From positions 4,092,001 through 4,156,000 of the forward strand of contig NZ_CP089932.1 in assembly GCF_021365465.1 (NCBI RefSeq): 64,000 nt of DNA. Direction: 5' to 3'. Shown piece by piece: positions 10,865 to 20,097 of the stretch (the stretch's first letter is position 1; every line of letters starts with the position of its first letter). This DNA is from Erwinia tracheiphila. GTDB lineage: Bacteria > Pseudomonadota > Gammaproteobacteria > Enterobacterales > Enterobacteriaceae. The translations under genes were made by a program, and so were the position numbers. Below the pieces are notes generated by a model. That model saw nothing but the letters and a program-made list of their open reading frames with translations, did no database searches and was not told where the DNA came from.

Positions 10865-10887
10865 AAAGGGCCAGCGGCGGCCCTTTT
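10865..10887 (+). terminator. arcA terminator
   Basis: AAAGGGCC, a short loop and GGCCCTTT then T. The stem is GC-rich with a short T-run and lies 19 bases after the arcA stop; it could also serve creA from the other side (A-run on the left arm). Confidence 0.8.
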
Positions 10888-10893
10888 CTATGC

Positions 10894-11368
10894 TTATTTT
10901 CCCCACGGAATAATCGGCACGGTACTTAACGCATTTTTAGGCGAACCATCAACAACTTTATCGGAGTAGCTAAGGTAAATCAGGATATTACGTTTTTTAT
11001 CGTAAAACCTCACTACCTGCAGCTTTTTGAACACCAGCGATGGTGTGCTTGCGAAACACCACGTCACCTTCTGCGTTACCCTGAGCGATTTTTTCGTTAA
11101 GCCCTACTGGCCCCGTCTGCTGACAGGAAATGGCTGCATCAGAAGTATCTTCAGCCAGCCCCAGTCCGCCTTTGATACCACCGGTTTTGGCGCGGCTAAT
11201 ATAGCAGGTAACATTTTTCACATCCGGGTCATCAAACGCTTCAACAACAATTTTATGGTCCGGGCCGAATACCTTGAATACGGTATCCACAGACCCGACA
11301 ATCTCTGCACGGGCAGAGAGAGATGCGACAATTACAGACGTGACTATTAACAATTTTTTCATTGTCAT
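10894..11368 (-). pseudogene. creA: creA, frameshifted
   Basis: CreA-family periplasmic/secreted protein of unknown role (E. coli 157 residues, beside creBCD). The frame from 11368 reads [18 protein letters not shown] with a signal peptide ending near ARAEIVG, then [18 protein letters not shown] and [13 protein letters not shown], all typical. After VVFRKHT the frame is lost: one extra base at about 11041 turns the expected [19 protein letters not shown] into unrelated sequence and a stop. The downstream frame still encodes a normal end ([20 protein letters not shown]) to the stop at 10894-10896, so the lesion is recent or a sequencing error. No creBCD follows here. In E. coli creA lies between rob and creB, as it does here minus creBCD. 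Confidence 0.9.
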
Positions 11369-11558
11369 TGGGTTACCATTGCTAAGAAAATAGATGAGGT
11401 TGTAAATTATTGCTTTCACTGCTCCACTGAATGAAACGCACTGCGTCAGCTTTATGACGTAGTTTTATAGCACAACCGCCAGTAAAGCGGATTGCCCTGT
11501 TTAGCTCAGTGTGGGATTGTTTCTCTGGCCCCAATTTTAAGTAGGATGAGGACGATTT

Positions 11559-12449
11559 ATGGATCAAGCCGGTATCATTCGCGACTTGCTGGCCTGGCTT
11601 GAAAGCCACCTTGACCAGCCACTTTCTCTGGACAATGTTGCAGCCAAGGCGGGTTATTCAAAATGGCATTTACAAAGGATGTTTAAGGAAGTCACCGATC
11701 ATGCTATCGGTGCCTATATTCGCGCTCGTCGTCTTTCCAAAGCGGCGGTAGCGCTGCGACTGACCAGCCGTCCAATTCTGGATATCGCGCTGCAATATCG
11801 CTTCGACTCACAGCAAACGTTTACCCGCGCGTTTAAAAAGCAGTTTAACCAGACGCCAGCCTGGTACCGTCGTGCTTCAGACTGGAACGCATTCGGCGTC
11901 CACCCGCCGATAAGACTGGGCGACCACAGACTGCCTGAACCAACCTATGTCACGCTGCCAGAACTCGTTTTGACCGGGCAAACGCAAATTTACACCTGCA
12001 CCCTGGAACAAATTTCAAGTTTTCGTGGCGAGATGCGCATGCACTTCTGGCGGCAATTCCTCACGGAAACCGATACTATTCCCCCGGTGCTATATGGCCT
12101 GCACCAATCGCGCCCCAGCATGGAAAAGGATGATGAGCAGGAAATCCTCTATACCACGGCAGTTCCTTCCAACACCGTGCCGCACGCCATCACGGCCACC
12201 CAAACCGTGGTGCTGGAAGGGGGTGAATACGTGCAGTTTACTTACGAAGGCCCCCGCACAAATTTGCAGGACTTCATTCTGTTGATTTACGGGAGCTGTA
12301 TGCCAACATTGCAGCTTACACGCCGGCACGGCCAGGATATTGAACGTTTTTATACCCACGGCGGTAAAAAACGTGCAGAGCCACCGATGGACATTCGCTG
12401 CGAATATCTGATTCCAATTCGCTCAACGGGCGCTCAGGAAACAGCATAA
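11559..12449 (+). CDS. rob: Right origin-binding protein Rob (AraC family)
   Basis: 296 residues (E. coli Rob 289). It starts MDQAGIIRDLLAWLESHLDQ with an AraC-type double helix-turn-helix in the first 100 residues (AKAGYSKWHLQRMFKEVT and LQYRFDSQQTFTRAFKKQF), and a GyrI-like effector-binding domain from about residue 110, ending CEYLIPIRSTG. Rob binds oriC and activates the mar/sox/rob regulon, including efflux pumps, in response to bile salts and fatty acids. It is divergent from creA and convergent with gpmB, as in E. coli. The DNA-binding half is better conserved than the effector half. Confidence 0.95.
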   Translation: MDQAGIIRDLLAWLESHLDQPLSLDNVAAKAGYSKWHLQRMFKEVTDHAIGAYIRARRLSKAAVALRLTSRPILDIALQYRFDSQQTFTRAFKKQFNQTPAWYRRASDWNAFGVHPPIRLGDHRLPEPTYVTLPELVLTGQTQIYTCTLEQISSFRGEMRMHFWRQFLTETDTIPPVLYGLHQSRPSMEKDDEQEILYTTAVPSNTVPHAITATQTVVLEGGEYVQFTYEGPRTNLQDFILLIYGSCMPTLQLTRRHGQDIERFYTHGGKKRAEPPMDIRCEYLIPIRSTGAQETA

Positions 12450-12456
12450 GCACTCT

Positions 12457-12474
12457 GGCGGAAATATTTCCGCC
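12457..12474. terminator. Palindromic hairpin between rob and gpmB
   Basis: GGCGGAAATATTTCCGCC is a perfect 18-base palindrome seven bases after the rob stop. A second hairpin with arms AAGGC/GCCTT lies at about 12485-12512. T-runs are poor on both sides, so activity as a bidirectional terminator is likely but not certain. Confidence 0.6.
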
Positions 12475-12518
12475 GTCTCTTCTCAAGGCAGCAGGAACCT
12501 CTGCTCGCCTTAGTTGAA

Positions 12519-13166
12519 TCAGCGCTGCAACTCATCCAATGCGGGTAAATCAAGGTGGGAAACCTCTCCCGCTGACTCCACCACCCAACCAGAGGCCAGC
12601 CAGCCGCTGTGCTGATGATCAACACGGGAAATCGAACAGTTACGCAACCTTAAACGGCGTTCCGCATGAGCAGGTAGTCCTAACAGCGTACTGATCAACA
12701 CCCCCAGCGCTATACCATGACTCACCAGCAGTGGTCGGCTACCTTCTGGTAAATAGAGGCAATCATTCAGCGCCTTGTGCATACGCACCGCCATCTCAGT
12801 CATCGACTCTCCTTCAGGGATTCGACCATTTTCAGTACCGTCCACCAGCGTCTTGCGCCAGCTCTCTTCCTCTGTCGTCAGAGAATCCAGCGCCCGCTGC
12901 TCCAGCACACCCATATGCAACTCGCGCAGGCGCGCATCCAGTCTGACATCACATCCACAGGCTTCTGCGATAATACTGGCGGTACGTTGAGTACGACCAA
13001 GATCGCTGGAGATAATATGGGTGATGCCAAGATGTTTCATTCGGCTGGCCACCTGGTGCGCCTGCCGCTCTCCTTTTTCAGTTAACGCACTGTCTGACTG
13101 CCCCTGCAGGCGTCGGGCTGCATTCCATACCGTCTCTCCGTGGCGAACAAGATAAACCTGTAACAT
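12519..13166 (-). CDS. gpmB: Phosphoglycerate mutase-family phosphatase GpmB/YtjC
   Basis: 215 residues, as in E. coli. A histidine phosphatase: the motif LVRHGETVWN (residues 5-14) carries the phospho-accepting histidine (RHG), and LVSHGIALGVL near residue 150 the second catalytic histidine. Labelled a phosphoglycerate mutase by homology, but the E. coli protein lacks strong mutase activity, so a phosphatase role is as likely. Divergent from yjjX with 51 bases between starts. Confidence 0.93.
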   Translation of the reverse strand: MLQVYLVRHGETVWNAARRLQGQSDSALTEKGERQAHQVASRMKHLGITHIISSDLGRTQRTASIIAEACGCDVRLDARLRELHMGVLEQRALDSLTTEEESWRKTLVDGTENGRIPEGESMTEMAVRMHKALNDCLYLPEGSRPLLVSHGIALGVLISTLLGLPAHAERRLRLRNCSISRVDHQHSGWLASGWVVESAGEVSHLDLPALDELQR

Positions 13167-13217
13167 GATTTTTTTCCGTTATACTGCGTCAAATTTACGT
13201 AGAAGGTTCAAACAATT

Positions 13218-13750
13218 ATGTACCATGTTGTCGCCGCAACCATCAATCCAGCCAAAATTAAGGCAATATCTCAGGCATTCGACGATATTTTCGGTGCAGG
13301 CAGCTGTCATGTTGACGGTGTCGGGGTTGAAAGTGGCGTAGCAAGCCAACCCATGACAGATGAAGAAACCAAAGCGGGCGCACGTCAGCGGGTAATCAAT
13401 GCCCGTACCGTCCGGCCGGAAGCAGATTTCTGGGTAGCAATAGAAGCGGTATTGAAGAAGACAGTGCTTTTGCCTGGATAGTGATAGAAAGCCCTGAGCA
13501 ATGCGGAGAGTCACGCTCTGCCAGTTTCACTCTACCTTACGCCGTTTTGCAGGGCATCCATGCAGGTCGGGAATTAGGGGAAGAGATGGCCCGTCTGGCC
13601 GGCATTGAAAATATTAAGCACCTGGGCGGGACGACTGGCATATTCACCGCCGGGAAATTGACCAGCACCAGCGTCTATCATCAGGCACTCTGCCCGTTTC
13701 ACAATCCGATTTATCGCACTGACGCACGTTCTATGTCAGATCTTATCTGA
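13218..13750 (+). pseudogene. yjjX: yjjX (inosine/xanthosine triphosphatase), frameshifted
   Basis: YjjX hydrolyses ITP/XTP to keep deaminated purines out of nucleic acids. The N-terminal half reads [20 protein letters not shown] to DFWVAIEA; one G is then missing at about 13450 (GAAGCGGTATTG where GCGGGTATT is expected), which shifts the frame and gives a stop at 13481. The correct frame resumes as [20 protein letters not shown] and runs to [21 protein letters not shown] second lesion is an in-frame gap of about four residues between YHQA and LCPFHNP. The 3' end overlaps the trpR 3' end by 15 bases. Two independent lesions make a sequencing error less likely. Confidence 0.9.
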
Positions 13751-14065
13751 ACGTTTTAATAACTGCGCCTCAAGCCAGGTTTTCAGCGTTGGCGGTGCAC
13801 TTTTCAGACTGTTCGATCCCCGCGTGATGGTGGCAATCCCTACGCCCAAATCATTCTTCAGTTCCCGCTGGCTCAGTTCACCACGCATTAATTCTTCGAT
13901 AATTCGCAAACGGGTGCCAAACGCCTCGCGCTCATCAGGCGTCATCATCATCTGGAGCAGTGGCAGATGCAGCTCGTTCTGGTAGGCACGTTGAAGGAGC
14001 GCAACAAAACGCTGCCACTCCTTGTTGTGCAATTCCACGGTAACGGGGACAGAAGATTCAGACAT
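13736..14065 (-). CDS. trpR: Trp operon repressor
   Basis: 109 residues (E. coli 108). All-helical tryptophan-sensing repressor acting as a dimer. The helix-turn-helix is visible as [20 protein letters not shown] (about residues 63-82) followed by SNSLKSAPP, and the tryptophan-contact Arg of the family lies in [12 protein letters not shown]. It is transcribed towards gpmB, separate from slt. A TrpR operator overlaps its own promoter, so it is autoregulated. Confidence 0.96.
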   Translation of the reverse strand: MSESSVPVTVELHNKEWQRFVALLQRAYQNELHLPLLQMMMTPDEREAFGTRLRIIEELMRGELSQRELKNDLGVGIATITRGSNSLKSAPPTLKTWLEAQLLKRSDKI

Positions 14066-14075
14066 AGGCGACCTA

Positions 14076-14093
14076 TACTCGCTAACTAGTACG
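14076..14093. promoter_or_regulatory. TrpR operator in the trpR promoter
   Basis: TACTCGCTAACTAGTACG matches the TrpR operator pattern (palindromic GTACTAGTT-AACTAGTAC), 10 bases before the trpR start, as in the autoregulated E. coli trpR promoter. Confidence 0.75.
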
Positions 14094-14118
14094 GCAGCAT
14101 AACACAGTCCCTGTCAAA

Positions 14119-16056
14119 TCAGTAGCGACGCTGCCATTCGCCATCAGACAAAATTTTATCTGGCTGACCCATGAAATACCGATAATACACGTCATAAGCC
14201 AGCACGTTTTTCACGTAACCACGCGTTTCTGAAAAGGGGATGCTTTCAATAAACGCCACGGGATCCAGCCGCCCGGCGCTGTTGCCCAACCAGGTTCTGA
14301 CGCGAGAAGGTCCGGCATTGTAAGCCACCGATGAAAAAATACGGTTTTGACCGAATTGCTGATAAACCGACTCGAGGTACTGCATGCCAATCTGAATATT
14401 GGTTTCCGGGTCGAGCAGCTGACTGCTGTTACTGTAGCCCTTCAGACCGTAGGATTTCACCGTATGTTGTGCCGTCGCGGGCATAACCTGCATAAGCCCT
14501 GAGGCCCCAACCGGGGAACGCGCTTTGGGGTTCCAGGCACTTTCCTGGCGGGCTATCGCCATGGCGTAACTCACGGGAATGACTTTTCCTGCAACATTAC
14601 GATTAAACACCTCCTGCCAGGCAAGCGGGAAGCGCTCCTGCAAACTATTCCACAACTTGCCGCTGATGGTGGCCTGCACGCTCAGATCCCACCAGTTTTG
14701 CTCGCGCGCATAGCGTGCCAGCTGTTGCTGCTGACTGATGCTTTTACTGTCGATCAGGTAACTCCACTCCGAACGGGCCAAATTATCCATGCCCCAGTAC
14801 ATCAGTTCACGAACCCTGGCAATTTCGGCCCCCTGGGTCAGACTGCTGTCAGGCTTTGCCGCTTTATCCACCTGTATGTTGTAATCAACGCCCAAACGCT
14901 GGGCCGCCACCATCGGATAAAAACCGCGCGCCTGCATGAGATTACGCAGAATTTTTTCGCCTTCCCCGGTGCGCCCCTGTGCCATTAACACATCGGCCTG
15001 CCAGTATTGCCATTCATCTTTTTGCTTGTCTTCAACGGGCAGACGCGAAATCCAGGTATTTAATCCATGACGATCGTTACTGCCTAAAGCCATCCTCACA
15101 CGCCGCTCAATCAGCGACGTTGAATCACTGCGCATCACCACATTATCCCGCCAGCGTGCATGCTCAGAAGTGACATCGTTCCCCATCAGTCGCCATGCAG
15201 CGATTTCATTGAGCGCCTGCTCGTCCTGAACACTCATTTTTTGCAGGCGAACCAGCTCCGGGATCATCGCCAGTGCGTTGGTGGCATCGCCCCGCCGCGC
15301 GACTCTGGCAAAAGCAATTAGCGTTGCCTGGCGGGTAAAATCTGTCGCACCAACATTGCGGGCAAATGACATAACATTTTGTGGATTATTCTGCAAATCC
15401 ACGATGGCATGCGCGATAGTCTGATAGCCTGTGGGCAATTGTGTCGCCAGCGATTTGACCAGGCCGCTATTGCCTTCTTTCATCGCCAGACGAATACGCT
15501 CAAGGGTGATGAGAGGCGTTTGCCCGCCCGCAGCCTGCCAGACGCGGAACAGCTTGCCACAGGCTGCGGGCGTAGTGGTGCCGCGTAGCCAGATTGATTT
15601 GGCTCCGTCCAACGCCACCTGCTGCTGTCCTGTCGCCCATTTGGCGTAATACCAGTTACAACGCGCCGCAATCGGCTTAGGTTCTTCCGGGCTGAAGACC
15701 AACAGACCTTGCCAGTCCTGGCGCCGGGCAAGTTCATTAACAAAACGTGCAGCAAGAGAACGTACGGGGTGGAGGGTTGGATATTTCTTAATGAAGTCGC
15801 TGACCACGAACCCACTTTCCTGAGCGAGATCCTGGGTAAGCTGACGATATTCAAGATAGGGATATAAGGGGTAATCACGCAGTCCGGGCATCAGTTGCGC
15901 GACCGTATCCATCTGATTGCTGTCCCAGGCCTGCTTGATTTGCAAATAACGCGCACGCTGGGCGTCCAGCGAGTCGGCCTGAGCCGCACAGGCTACCACG
16001 GTTAAACACACACCCGTAATCCACAACCGCAACTTGTCCACCATGGCTTTCTCCAC
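14119..16056 (-). CDS. slt: Soluble lytic murein transglycosylase Slt70
   Basis: 645 residues, the E. coli precursor length. N-terminal signal peptide (KLRLWITGVCLTVVACAAQA, cleavage after about AQA), a long alpha-helical U-shaped domain (about 30-450), then the lysozyme-like catalytic domain. The catalytic glutamate lies in AIARQESAWNPKARSPVGAS and the family motif GLMQVMPATA and SVAYNAGPSRVRTWL follow. It cleaves the MurNAc-GlcNAc bond of peptidoglycan with formation of 1,6-anhydro-MurNAc in the periplasm. A second possible start is the ATG five codons in. Upstream lies the ATPase pseudogene, divergent. Confidence 0.97.
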   Translation of the reverse strand: MEKAMVDKLRLWITGVCLTVVACAAQADSLDAQRARYLQIKQAWDSNQMDTVAQLMPGLRDYPLYPYLEYRQLTQDLAQESGFVVSDFIKKYPTLHPVRSLAARFVNELARRQDWQGLLVFSPEEPKPIAARCNWYYAKWATGQQQVALDGAKSIWLRGTTTPAACGKLFRVWQAAGGQTPLITLERIRLAMKEGNSGLVKSLATQLPTGYQTIAHAIVDLQNNPQNVMSFARNVGATDFTRQATLIAFARVARRGDATNALAMIPELVRLQKMSVQDEQALNEIAAWRLMGNDVTSEHARWRDNVVMRSDSTSLIERRVRMALGSNDRHGLNTWISRLPVEDKQKDEWQYWQADVLMAQGRTGEGEKILRNLMQARGFYPMVAAQRLGVDYNIQVDKAAKPDSSLTQGAEIARVRELMYWGMDNLARSEWSYLIDSKSISQQQQLARYAREQNWWDLSVQATISGKLWNSLQERFPLAWQEVFNRNVAGKVIPVSYAMAIARQESAWNPKARSPVGASGLMQVMPATAQHTVKSYGLKGYSNSSQLLDPETNIQIGMQYLESVYQQFGQNRIFSSVAYNAGPSRVRTWLGNSAGRLDPVAFIESIPFSETRGYVKNVLAYDVYYRYFMGQPDKILSDGEWQRRY

Positions 16057-16288
16057 GTTAACGCTTCATTTATTCAATGACACCATACTACACACTTCAT
16101 TTTGTTCAGGCTTTGTTGATGCACATCTTTGTGCATCAGCTTCCCGCTAAACTTTATTTAAACCAGCGTAATATTGTGCTGACTTTGTACTTAACGTGCG
16201 ATGACGATCAATGAGCCTGCTTTTTCGCTCCTTCAGCATAGCCGCATACCTGGATATTGAATAAAACTCTCTCTGAAGGAATATCTCT

Positions 16289-17043
16289 ATGCCGCGATTG
16301 CCTCCCACTTTTTCAAGCCGGGTCGACTGATATCGCTATCACTGCGCAGCAGTGCTGAAAAAGCTTAACAGCACCCCTGCGAGAATCTCCACGGCGGAGG
16401 CACAAGAGCGTCTTACTACACACGGGGCGAACCAAGTTGCCGCAGGCCGTTCAAAAAAGCGCGTTAGCATGCTTTCTGGCTCATTTTAACGATGTGCTGA
16501 TTTACGTGCTGCCGCTGACCCCGGTACAAATTCTTTGGATGAATATGGCAACGTCCGCCCCCTCTCTTTTGGCATTGCCTTTGAAAAAGCAGACAAAAAT
16601 GTCATGCGCCCCCCCCGCGCAATGTCAATCGGCCTGTGATGGACGGTTACGCACTCTGCCGCGTGGGATTTATTGGCATGCTGATTGCCCTTTGCGCGTT
16701 TCTGCTGGAAGCATGGCTGCAAAGGCACGACTACAACATAGAATTTATTCACACGGTCCTGCTGCAGACGCTGGTGACGGCACAGTGGGTTTACATGCTG
16801 AACTGCCGTGAAACGGAGCGATTCTCCCTCAACAAAGGCTTGCTGTAATCAGGGCATCTGGCTGGTCACCACGTTACTTCTGCTGTTACAGCTGGCCATT
16901 ATCAATATGCCGCTAATGAAAAGGCTGTTTGAAACCGTACCGCTGCCGCTCACCTGGTGGCTGGTCCCACTTGCTACAGGTGCATGCTGTTACTGATTGC
17001 CGGGTTGGAAAAACCGTTAACGCGTCGCTGGTGCAAAACCTGA
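16289..17043 (+). pseudogene. Cation-transporting P-type ATPase, internally deleted
   Basis: Remnant of a roughly 900-residue P-type ATPase. An ATG at 16289 follows an AGGA ribosome-binding site. The N-terminal cation-ATPase domain can still be read (VLKKLNSTPARISTAEAQER, then THGANQVA) and the first membrane part FLAHFNDVLIYVL, which at about 16515 is joined directly to PLTPVQILWMNM, a motif from the last membrane block. The actuator, phosphorylation (DKTGT) and nucleotide-binding domains, some 600 residues, are therefore gone. The C-terminal helices follow in broken frames: DGYALCRVGFIGMLIALCAF, LLQTLVTAQWVYMLNCRE, then LLIAGLEKPLTRRW to the stop at 17041. At least three frame changes are present. 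No E. coli counterpart at this place. Confidence 0.8.
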
Positions 17044-17687
17044 CAGCGCAGCTTTTTCCTTTACCAACCCGGCCTGTTTCTTTATGGCAACGAGTTTCAG
17101 GCAGGGCTATCTTGCCTGCTTTTAACACATGTTATCGATTGCAGTCACCTGAACGATTCCACTGCCAGCCATCAATCTCCGTGCGGCCTTAATCCCCCCT
17201 TGCAACGCCGCAGGGATGATTAAATAACAAGAGAGTCTGACCGGCATGAGTGAAAGACCAATGATCCATCCACCCAACAGAACGTTTTCGTGGATGACCG
17301 CCATAAATGTGCAAAGTGCTGCCTGCGCGCATCAGCGATCCTGAATGGTTTAACCTGCCAGTCAGAGACGAAACGGCCCCACTGGGGCATTCAGCTACAG
17401 CAATGAGATATGACCTGCCTCAATACACCACCAGGGTCGCGCGGAAAGCCTTTGCCCGCGGGTAGCGGCCTTCCCCACCCCAGTATTACGCAGGGCATGG
17501 GTTACAGCGTTAAAACAGTACGGCCAACACATTCAGACAGGCGACGGACGCGATTCAATGACCATCACAAACCCCTTACTCCGGCTGGGATTACCCATGA
17601 AAAACAGCTAAACTGCCTCACCTGAACGGATAACCAATACCCCGGTTTCCATCTTATTTTTATCAGACAGCAAGAGGCTCAACCTAC
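17044..17687. other. Degraded region between the ATPase remnant and ettA
   Basis: About 640 bases without an intact gene. A minus-strand frame at 17122-17304 encodes a hydrophobic stretch (WIIGLSLMPVRLSCYLI) that may be a remnant of a membrane protein; I cannot assign it. A plus-strand stretch at 17405-17470 looks coding-like but stops at once. The last 60 bases should hold the ettA promoter. Confidence 0.5.
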
Positions 17688-19355
17688 GTGGCTCAATTCG
17701 TCTACAGCATGCATCGCGTCGGCAAAGTAGTTCCGCCGAAGCGCCATATCCTGAAAAATATCTCCCTGAGCTTTTTTCCCGGTGCCAAAATTGGCGTGCT
17801 GGGTCTTAACGGCGCAGGTAAATCCACCCTGCTGCGCATCATGGCCGGTATCGACAAGGACATAGAAGGGGAAGCGCGTCCTCAACCCGGTATCAAAATC
17901 GGCTATCTGCCGCAGGAACCGCAGCTAAATATGGGTCACACCGTCCGCGAGTCGGTGGAAGAAGCGCTGGCCGAGGTGGTTGGCGCACTAAAGCGTCTGG
18001 ATGAAGTCTATGCGCTCTACACGGAAGAAGACGCTGACTTTGACAAGCTCGCAGCCGAGCAGAGCAGACTGGAAGAGATTATCCAGGCCCATGACGGGCA
18101 TAATCTCAACACGCAGCTGGAACGAGCGGCTGATGCACTACGCCTGCCGGACTGGGATGCGAAAATCGCCAATCTGTCCGGTGGTGAACGTCGCCGCGTG
18201 GCGCTGTGTCGCCTGCTGCTGGAAAAACCCGATATGCTGCTGCTTGACGAGCCGACCAACCACCTGGATGCTGAATCCGTCGCGTGGCTGGAACGCTTCC
18301 TGCACGATTTTGAAGGTACCGTGGTTGCCATCACCCATGACCGTTATTTCCTTGATAATGTGGCGGGCTGGATCCTGGAACTGGACCGTGGTGAAGGTAT
18401 CCCGTGGGAAGGTAATTACTCTTCGTGGCTGGAGCAGAAAGATGCCCGTCTGGCACAGGAGGCCTCTTCGGAAGCTGCTCGCCGCAAGTCCATCGAGAAA
18501 GAGCTGGAGTGGGTGCGACAGGGGACCAAAGGGCGCCAGTCTAAAGGTAAAGCCCGCCTGGCACGCTTTGAAGAGCTGAACAACACCGATTATCAGAAAC
18601 GGAACGAAACCAACGAACTGTTTATTCCACCGGGTCCCCGTCTGGGCGATAAGGTGTTGGAAGTCAGTAAGTTGCGTAAGTCCTATGGTGACCGCGTGTT
18701 GATCGACGATCTCTCCTTCTCAGTACCGAAAGGGGCGATTGTTGGCATTATCGGTCCTAACGGTGCGGGTAAATCCACGCTGTTTCGTATGATGTCTGGC
18801 CAGGAACAGCCTGATTCCGGTTCAATCGTGCTGGGTGATACGGTGAAGCTGGCTTCGGTCGATCAGTTCCGCGACAGCATGGATAATTCGAAAACCGTAT
18901 GGGAAGAGGTCTCCGGTGGGCAGGACATCATGCGTATCGGCACCACTGAAATGCCGAGCCGTGCCTACGTGGGACGCTTTAACTTTAAAGGCGTTGACCA
19001 GGGCAAACGCGTGGGTGAACTGTCTGGTGGTGAGCGTGGCCGTCTGCATCTGGCTAAACTGTTGCAGGTTGGCGGTAACATGCTGCTACTGGATGAACCC
19101 ACCAACGATCTGGACATTGAAACCCTGCGCGCACTGGAAAATGCCCTGCTGGAATTCCCCGGCTGTGCAATGGTTATCTCGCATGACCGCTGGTTCCTTG
19201 ACCGTATTGCAACACATATTCTTGATTATCAGGATGAAGGGAAGATCGAATTCTTCGAAGGCAACTTCACCGAATACGAAGAATATAAAAAACGGACATT
19301 GGGTGCTGAAGCGCTGGAGCCAAAACGTATTAAGTACAAGAGAATGATTAAATAA
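17688..19355 (+). CDS. ettA: Energy-dependent translational throttle protein EttA (ABC-F)
   Basis: 555 residues, as in E. coli. ABC-F protein without membrane domains; it binds the ribosomal E site and gates the first peptide bond according to the ATP/ADP ratio. Two nucleotide-binding domains are complete: Walker A GLNGAGKST (about 39-47) and GPNGAGKST (about 357-365), signatures LSGGERRRVALCRLL and LSGGERGRLHLAKLL, Walker B LLLDEPTNHLD and LLLDEPTNDLD. The linker (PtIM) between them contains KGRQSKGKARLARFEEL. The start MAQFVYSMHRVGKVVPPKR is typical. A terminator follows directly. Confidence 0.98.
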   Translation: MAQFVYSMHRVGKVVPPKRHILKNISLSFFPGAKIGVLGLNGAGKSTLLRIMAGIDKDIEGEARPQPGIKIGYLPQEPQLNMGHTVRESVEEALAEVVGALKRLDEVYALYTEEDADFDKLAAEQSRLEEIIQAHDGHNLNTQLERAADALRLPDWDAKIANLSGGERRRVALCRLLLEKPDMLLLDEPTNHLDAESVAWLERFLHDFEGTVVAITHDRYFLDNVAGWILELDRGEGIPWEGNYSSWLEQKDARLAQEASSEAARRKSIEKELEWVRQGTKGRQSKGKARLARFEELNNTDYQKRNETNELFIPPGPRLGDKVLEVSKLRKSYGDRVLIDDLSFSVPKGAIVGIIGPNGAGKSTLFRMMSGQEQPDSGSIVLGDTVKLASVDQFRDSMDNSKTVWEEVSGGQDIMRIGTTEMPSRAYVGRFNFKGVDQGKRVGELSGGERGRLHLAKLLQVGGNMLLLDEPTNDLDIETLRALENALLEFPGCAMVISHDRWFLDRIATHILDYQDEGKIEFFEGNFTEYEEYKKRTLGAEALEPKRIKYKRMIK

Positions 19356-19363
19356 GTTTGTCA

Positions 19364-19387
19364 GGCGGGAGGTAACCTCTCGCCTTT
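19364..19387 (+). terminator. ettA terminator
   Basis: GGCGGGAGG, loop TAA, CCTCTCGCC (one G-T pair) followed by TTT, eight bases after the ettA stop. Confidence 0.8.
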
Positions 19388-19675
19388 CATCACCACCTGA
19401 AACGCCATACTGTGAGCACAGCTATTGACCATTTTTCCTGGCCAATACTATCCGCCTGTTTTAAAACTTTATAACCCCAATGTCGGCAAAGACCACTCTA
19501 CATTCACTCTTCTCAACGTCCAGAGGCTGCAATTTTTTAGTACATTATTTAAAAGAATAATTCCGTAAACACGACGTTTAATCAGTGCTGAAATATTTAA
19601 ATCGACTGCCATTGATGGAAATCTGGCAGATAACGAGCATAAATCAGGTTATCCGTCATATGAAGCGACGGGGAC

Positions 19676-20074
19676 ATGCCAGCAGAGCTGGAAAAACATG
19701 GGCTGAAGCAGGTTGACTATATTTTCTGCCTGAATGACACCGATGGTCACTGGGACACCATGGGGCAGTTAATCGCACCACAGGGCCATATCTGCACCAT
19801 TGTAGAAAATGAGCAGCCACTCAATATGGAACAGCTAAAGCTGAAAAGCGCGTCGTTACACGTTGAATTTATGTTTACCCGCAGCATATTCAACACGCCG
19901 GATATTGCCCGTCAGGGAGAGATTCTGCAGCAGACTGCGAAACTTCTGGATGCAGGAAAAATCACCACTTCACTGAGCAAAACGCTGGCAGGCATGAACG
20001 TGGAAAATCTCACCAGGGCCCATCGTCTGGTACGAGAAGGACACATGCGCGGAAAAGTGGTTATCACCTGTTAA
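19676..20074 (+). pseudogene. Zinc-type alcohol dehydrogenase, C-terminal fragment
   Basis: 132 residues that match the last third of zinc-type medium-chain alcohol dehydrogenase/quinone oxidoreductases: the end of the Rossmann domain (VDYIFCLNDTDGHWDTMGQL, then IAPQGHICTIVE) and the C-terminal part (HRLVREGHMRGKVVI). Full proteins are about 340 residues; the catalytic zinc domain and the dinucleotide-binding GxGxxG loop are absent and the frame closes with a stop 12 bases upstream of the ATG. The 290 bases between the ettA terminator and this fragment show nothing I can assign. It is a relic, not a working enzyme. Confidence 0.8.
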
Positions 20075-20097
20075 AGGTCACCGATGCTGGTGGCGGT

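Noticed and set aside
16111..16138. GGCTTTGTTGA start followed by a 9-bp hairpin (TGATGCACA-TCTT-TGTGCATCA)
   Set aside because: The first bases resemble an IS5/IS903-type end, but no transposase or second end is near; the hairpin lacks a T-run, so I do not call a terminator.
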